Below are positions 5,820 to 6,708 of a stretch of DNA of 6,708 bases, one piece after another. The stretch lies in NCBI RefSeq assembly GCF_946221145.1, contig NZ_CAMIOH010000172.1, positions 1 through 6,708 on the forward strand. The letters are read 5' to 3'. This DNA is from an uncultured Paracoccus sp. (GTDB taxonomy: Bacteria > Pseudomonadota > Alphaproteobacteria > Rhodobacterales > Rhodobacteraceae). The first letter of the stretch is position 1. Each line of letters opens with the position of its first letter. The position numbers and the translations under genes are program-made. The notes under the pieces were generated by a model, which searched no databases, was not told the DNA's origin, and saw nothing but the letters and a program-made list of their open reading frames with translations.

Positions 5820-6664
5820 CGGGCGCCCCTCATCCGGCGGCGGCTGGCAAGGATGCCGTGGGTGGGCGCAAACACAAAGGCTGCTAGGAAGATCAGCGTC
5901 TGCAGGACCACGATGATGCCGCCCGTCGCGCCGTCCAGGAAGAAGCTGACATAGGCCCCGACGCCCGAGGTCAGCGCCCCGATCGCCACCGACAGCGCGA
6001 TCAGCCGGGGAAAGCGGTCGGTCAGCAGATAGGCGGTGGCGCCCGGCGTGACCACCATCGCGATCACCAGGAAGGCGCCCACGGTCTGCATCGCGGCGAC
6101 GGTGGACGCGGCCAGCAGCGTGAAGAACAGCACCCGCAGCCGTCCGGGATGCAGGCCCACGGTTCGCGCATGGCTTTCGTCGAAGAACACCACCATCAGG
6201 TGGCGCCATTTCGCCAGCAGCACTACCAGAGACACCCCGCCGATGATCGCCAGTTGCAACGTGTCGCCCGGAGAGATCGCCAGGATATTGCCCATGGTGA
6301 TCGCCTGGAGGTCCACCGCGACCGGGTTGAGAGAGACCATGAACAATCCGACCCCGAAGAAGCCGGTGAAGATCAGGCCGATGATCGCGTCCTCTTTCAA
6401 ACCCGTGCGGCTGTTGAGGAACAGCATCGTCAGCGCCGCCAGCCCGCCCGACAGGAACGCCCCGAGCGCGAAGGGCAGGCCCAGCATATAGGCCCCCGCG
6501 ACGCCCGGCACGATGGAGTGCGACAGCGCGTCGCCGATCAGGCTCCAGCCCTTGAGCATCAGATAGGCCGAGAGAAAGGCACAGACCCCGCCCACCAGGG
6601 CCGAGACCCAGATGGCATTGGCCATGTAGCCATAGGTGAAGGGGATCAGCAGGGTTTCCATCAT
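5816..6664 (-). CDS. sitC: SitC-type manganese/iron ABC transporter permease
   Basis: A 282-residue ABC-3 family inner-membrane permease, closely resembling SitC/YfeC as I recall them: LVGGVCAFLSAYLMLKGWSL (23-42), IGDALSHSIVPGVAGAYMLG (43-62), GNILAISPGD (125-134), QTVGAFLVIAMVVTPGATAY (193-212) and LDGATGGIIVVLQT (243-256). Asp45 and His49 form the same i/i+4 pair seen in SitD. FFDESHARTVGL (160-171) is the probable ATPase-coupling loop. Together with SitD it should form the membrane channel, energised by SitB and fed by the periplasmic binding protein SitA, for Mn2+ (possibly Fe2+) uptake. Two ATGs, at 6664 and 6661, are possible. The first overlaps the upstream stop as ATGA and is preferred, since the ribosome site is weak and coupling likely. 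In alphaproteobacteria sit operons are commonly controlled by the Fur-family regulator Mur, but the promoter lies outside the window. Confidence 0.95.
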   Translation of the reverse strand: MMETLLIPFTYGYMANAIWVSALVGGVCAFLSAYLMLKGWSLIGDALSHSIVPGVAGAYMLGLPFALGAFLSGGLAALTMLFLNSRTGLKEDAIIGLIFTGFFGVGLFMVSLNPVAVDLQAITMGNILAISPGDTLQLAIIGGVSLVVLLAKWRHLMVVFFDESHARTVGLHPGRLRVLFFTLLAASTVAAMQTVGAFLVIAMVVTPGATAYLLTDRFPRLIALSVAIGALTSGVGAYVSFFLDGATGGIIVVLQTLIFLAAFVFAPTHGILASRRRMRGAR

Positions 6665-6708
6665 CGCCGCCGCGTCTTTTGCGTCCCGCGGCGGCGGGGG
6701 GCCAGCCC
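6661..6708 (-). CDS. sitB: C-terminal end of upstream gene, probably sitB (ABC ATPase)
   Basis: The minus strand from the right edge is open for 15 codons, reading GLAPRRRGTQKTRRR, and then stops with TGA at 6663-6661, which overlaps the sitC start as ATGA. A basic, poorly conserved tail is compatible with the end of the ATPase SitB, the usual gene ahead of sitC. The fragment has no diagnostic motif, so the assignment rests on operon order alone. The tail could instead be untranslated. Confidence 0.45.
   Translation of the reverse strand, partial: GLAPRRRGTQKTRRR

Noticed and set aside
4062..5954. A 630-codon open reading frame on the plus strand opposite the GH1, sitD and sitC genes
   Set aside because: Its translation is rich in Gly, Arg, Gln, His, Asp and Pro with no recognisable motif, and it lies antisense to three well-supported genes. 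Long antisense frames are expected in GC-rich codon-biased DNA.
5820..6209. N-terminal extension of the sitD frame into sitC
   Set aside because: The extra 130 residues have shadow composition and overlap sitC. The ATG at 5819 has a good ribosome site and gives the normal permease length.
1..6708. Search for CRISPR arrays, tRNA genes, insertion sequences, phage genes and defence systems
   Set aside because: No regularly spaced repeats, tRNA-like cloverleaf sequences, transposase or integrase motifs were seen; nearly all bases are accounted for by ordinary minus-strand genes.

Overview
The window is GC-rich, almost gap-free bacterial DNA with every supported gene on the minus strand. Codon use (strong G/C at third positions), the sequence of the metal-transporter permeases and the gene complement fit an alphaproteobacterium, most likely a Rhodobacteraceae member of Paracoccus type. 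The genus is inferred from general resemblance; no marker gene is present.

Read in the direction of transcription (right to left), the window opens with the last 15 codons of a gene that is probably sitB (ABC ATPase). It is followed by sitC (5816-6664) and sitD (4992-5819), the two membrane permeases of a SitABCD-type manganese/iron importer. Next comes a cytosolic family GH1 beta-glucosidase (3669-4982) only 9 bp after sitD. After a 66-bp gap, which holds only a weak promoter candidate, a second run begins. It contains a 54-residue two-helix membrane protein (3438-3602), a VWA protein of the CoxE/COG3825 type (2257-3438), a small DedA/VTT-family membrane protein (1673-2260) and a short M48 zinc metalloprotease (987-1667). 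It ends with the first 310 codons of an alpha/beta hydrolase-like protein that carries an inserted membrane segment (1-930, continuing off the left edge).

The genes are tightly packed. The sitB?/sitC, sitC/sitD and VWA/DedA junctions are 4-bp ATGA overlaps, the small gene and the VWA gene share a TGATG, and the sitD/GH1 and DedA/M48 gaps are 9 and 5 bp. The sit genes clearly form one transporter. The GH1 enzyme has no obvious functional link to it and may simply be read through from the sit promoter. The second block consists mostly of membrane or envelope-associated proteins (two-helix protein, DedA, M48, membrane hydrolase) plus the VWA protein. A shared envelope-maintenance role is possible but is inference only.

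I found no RNA genes, mobile elements, CRISPR arrays or clear terminators. Most of the window is ordinary chromosomal sequence. The points most worth a second look are the small membrane gene fused by overlap to the VWA gene, the VWA gene without a visible MoxR ATPase partner, and the hydrolase with a membrane insertion ahead of its nucleophile elbow.
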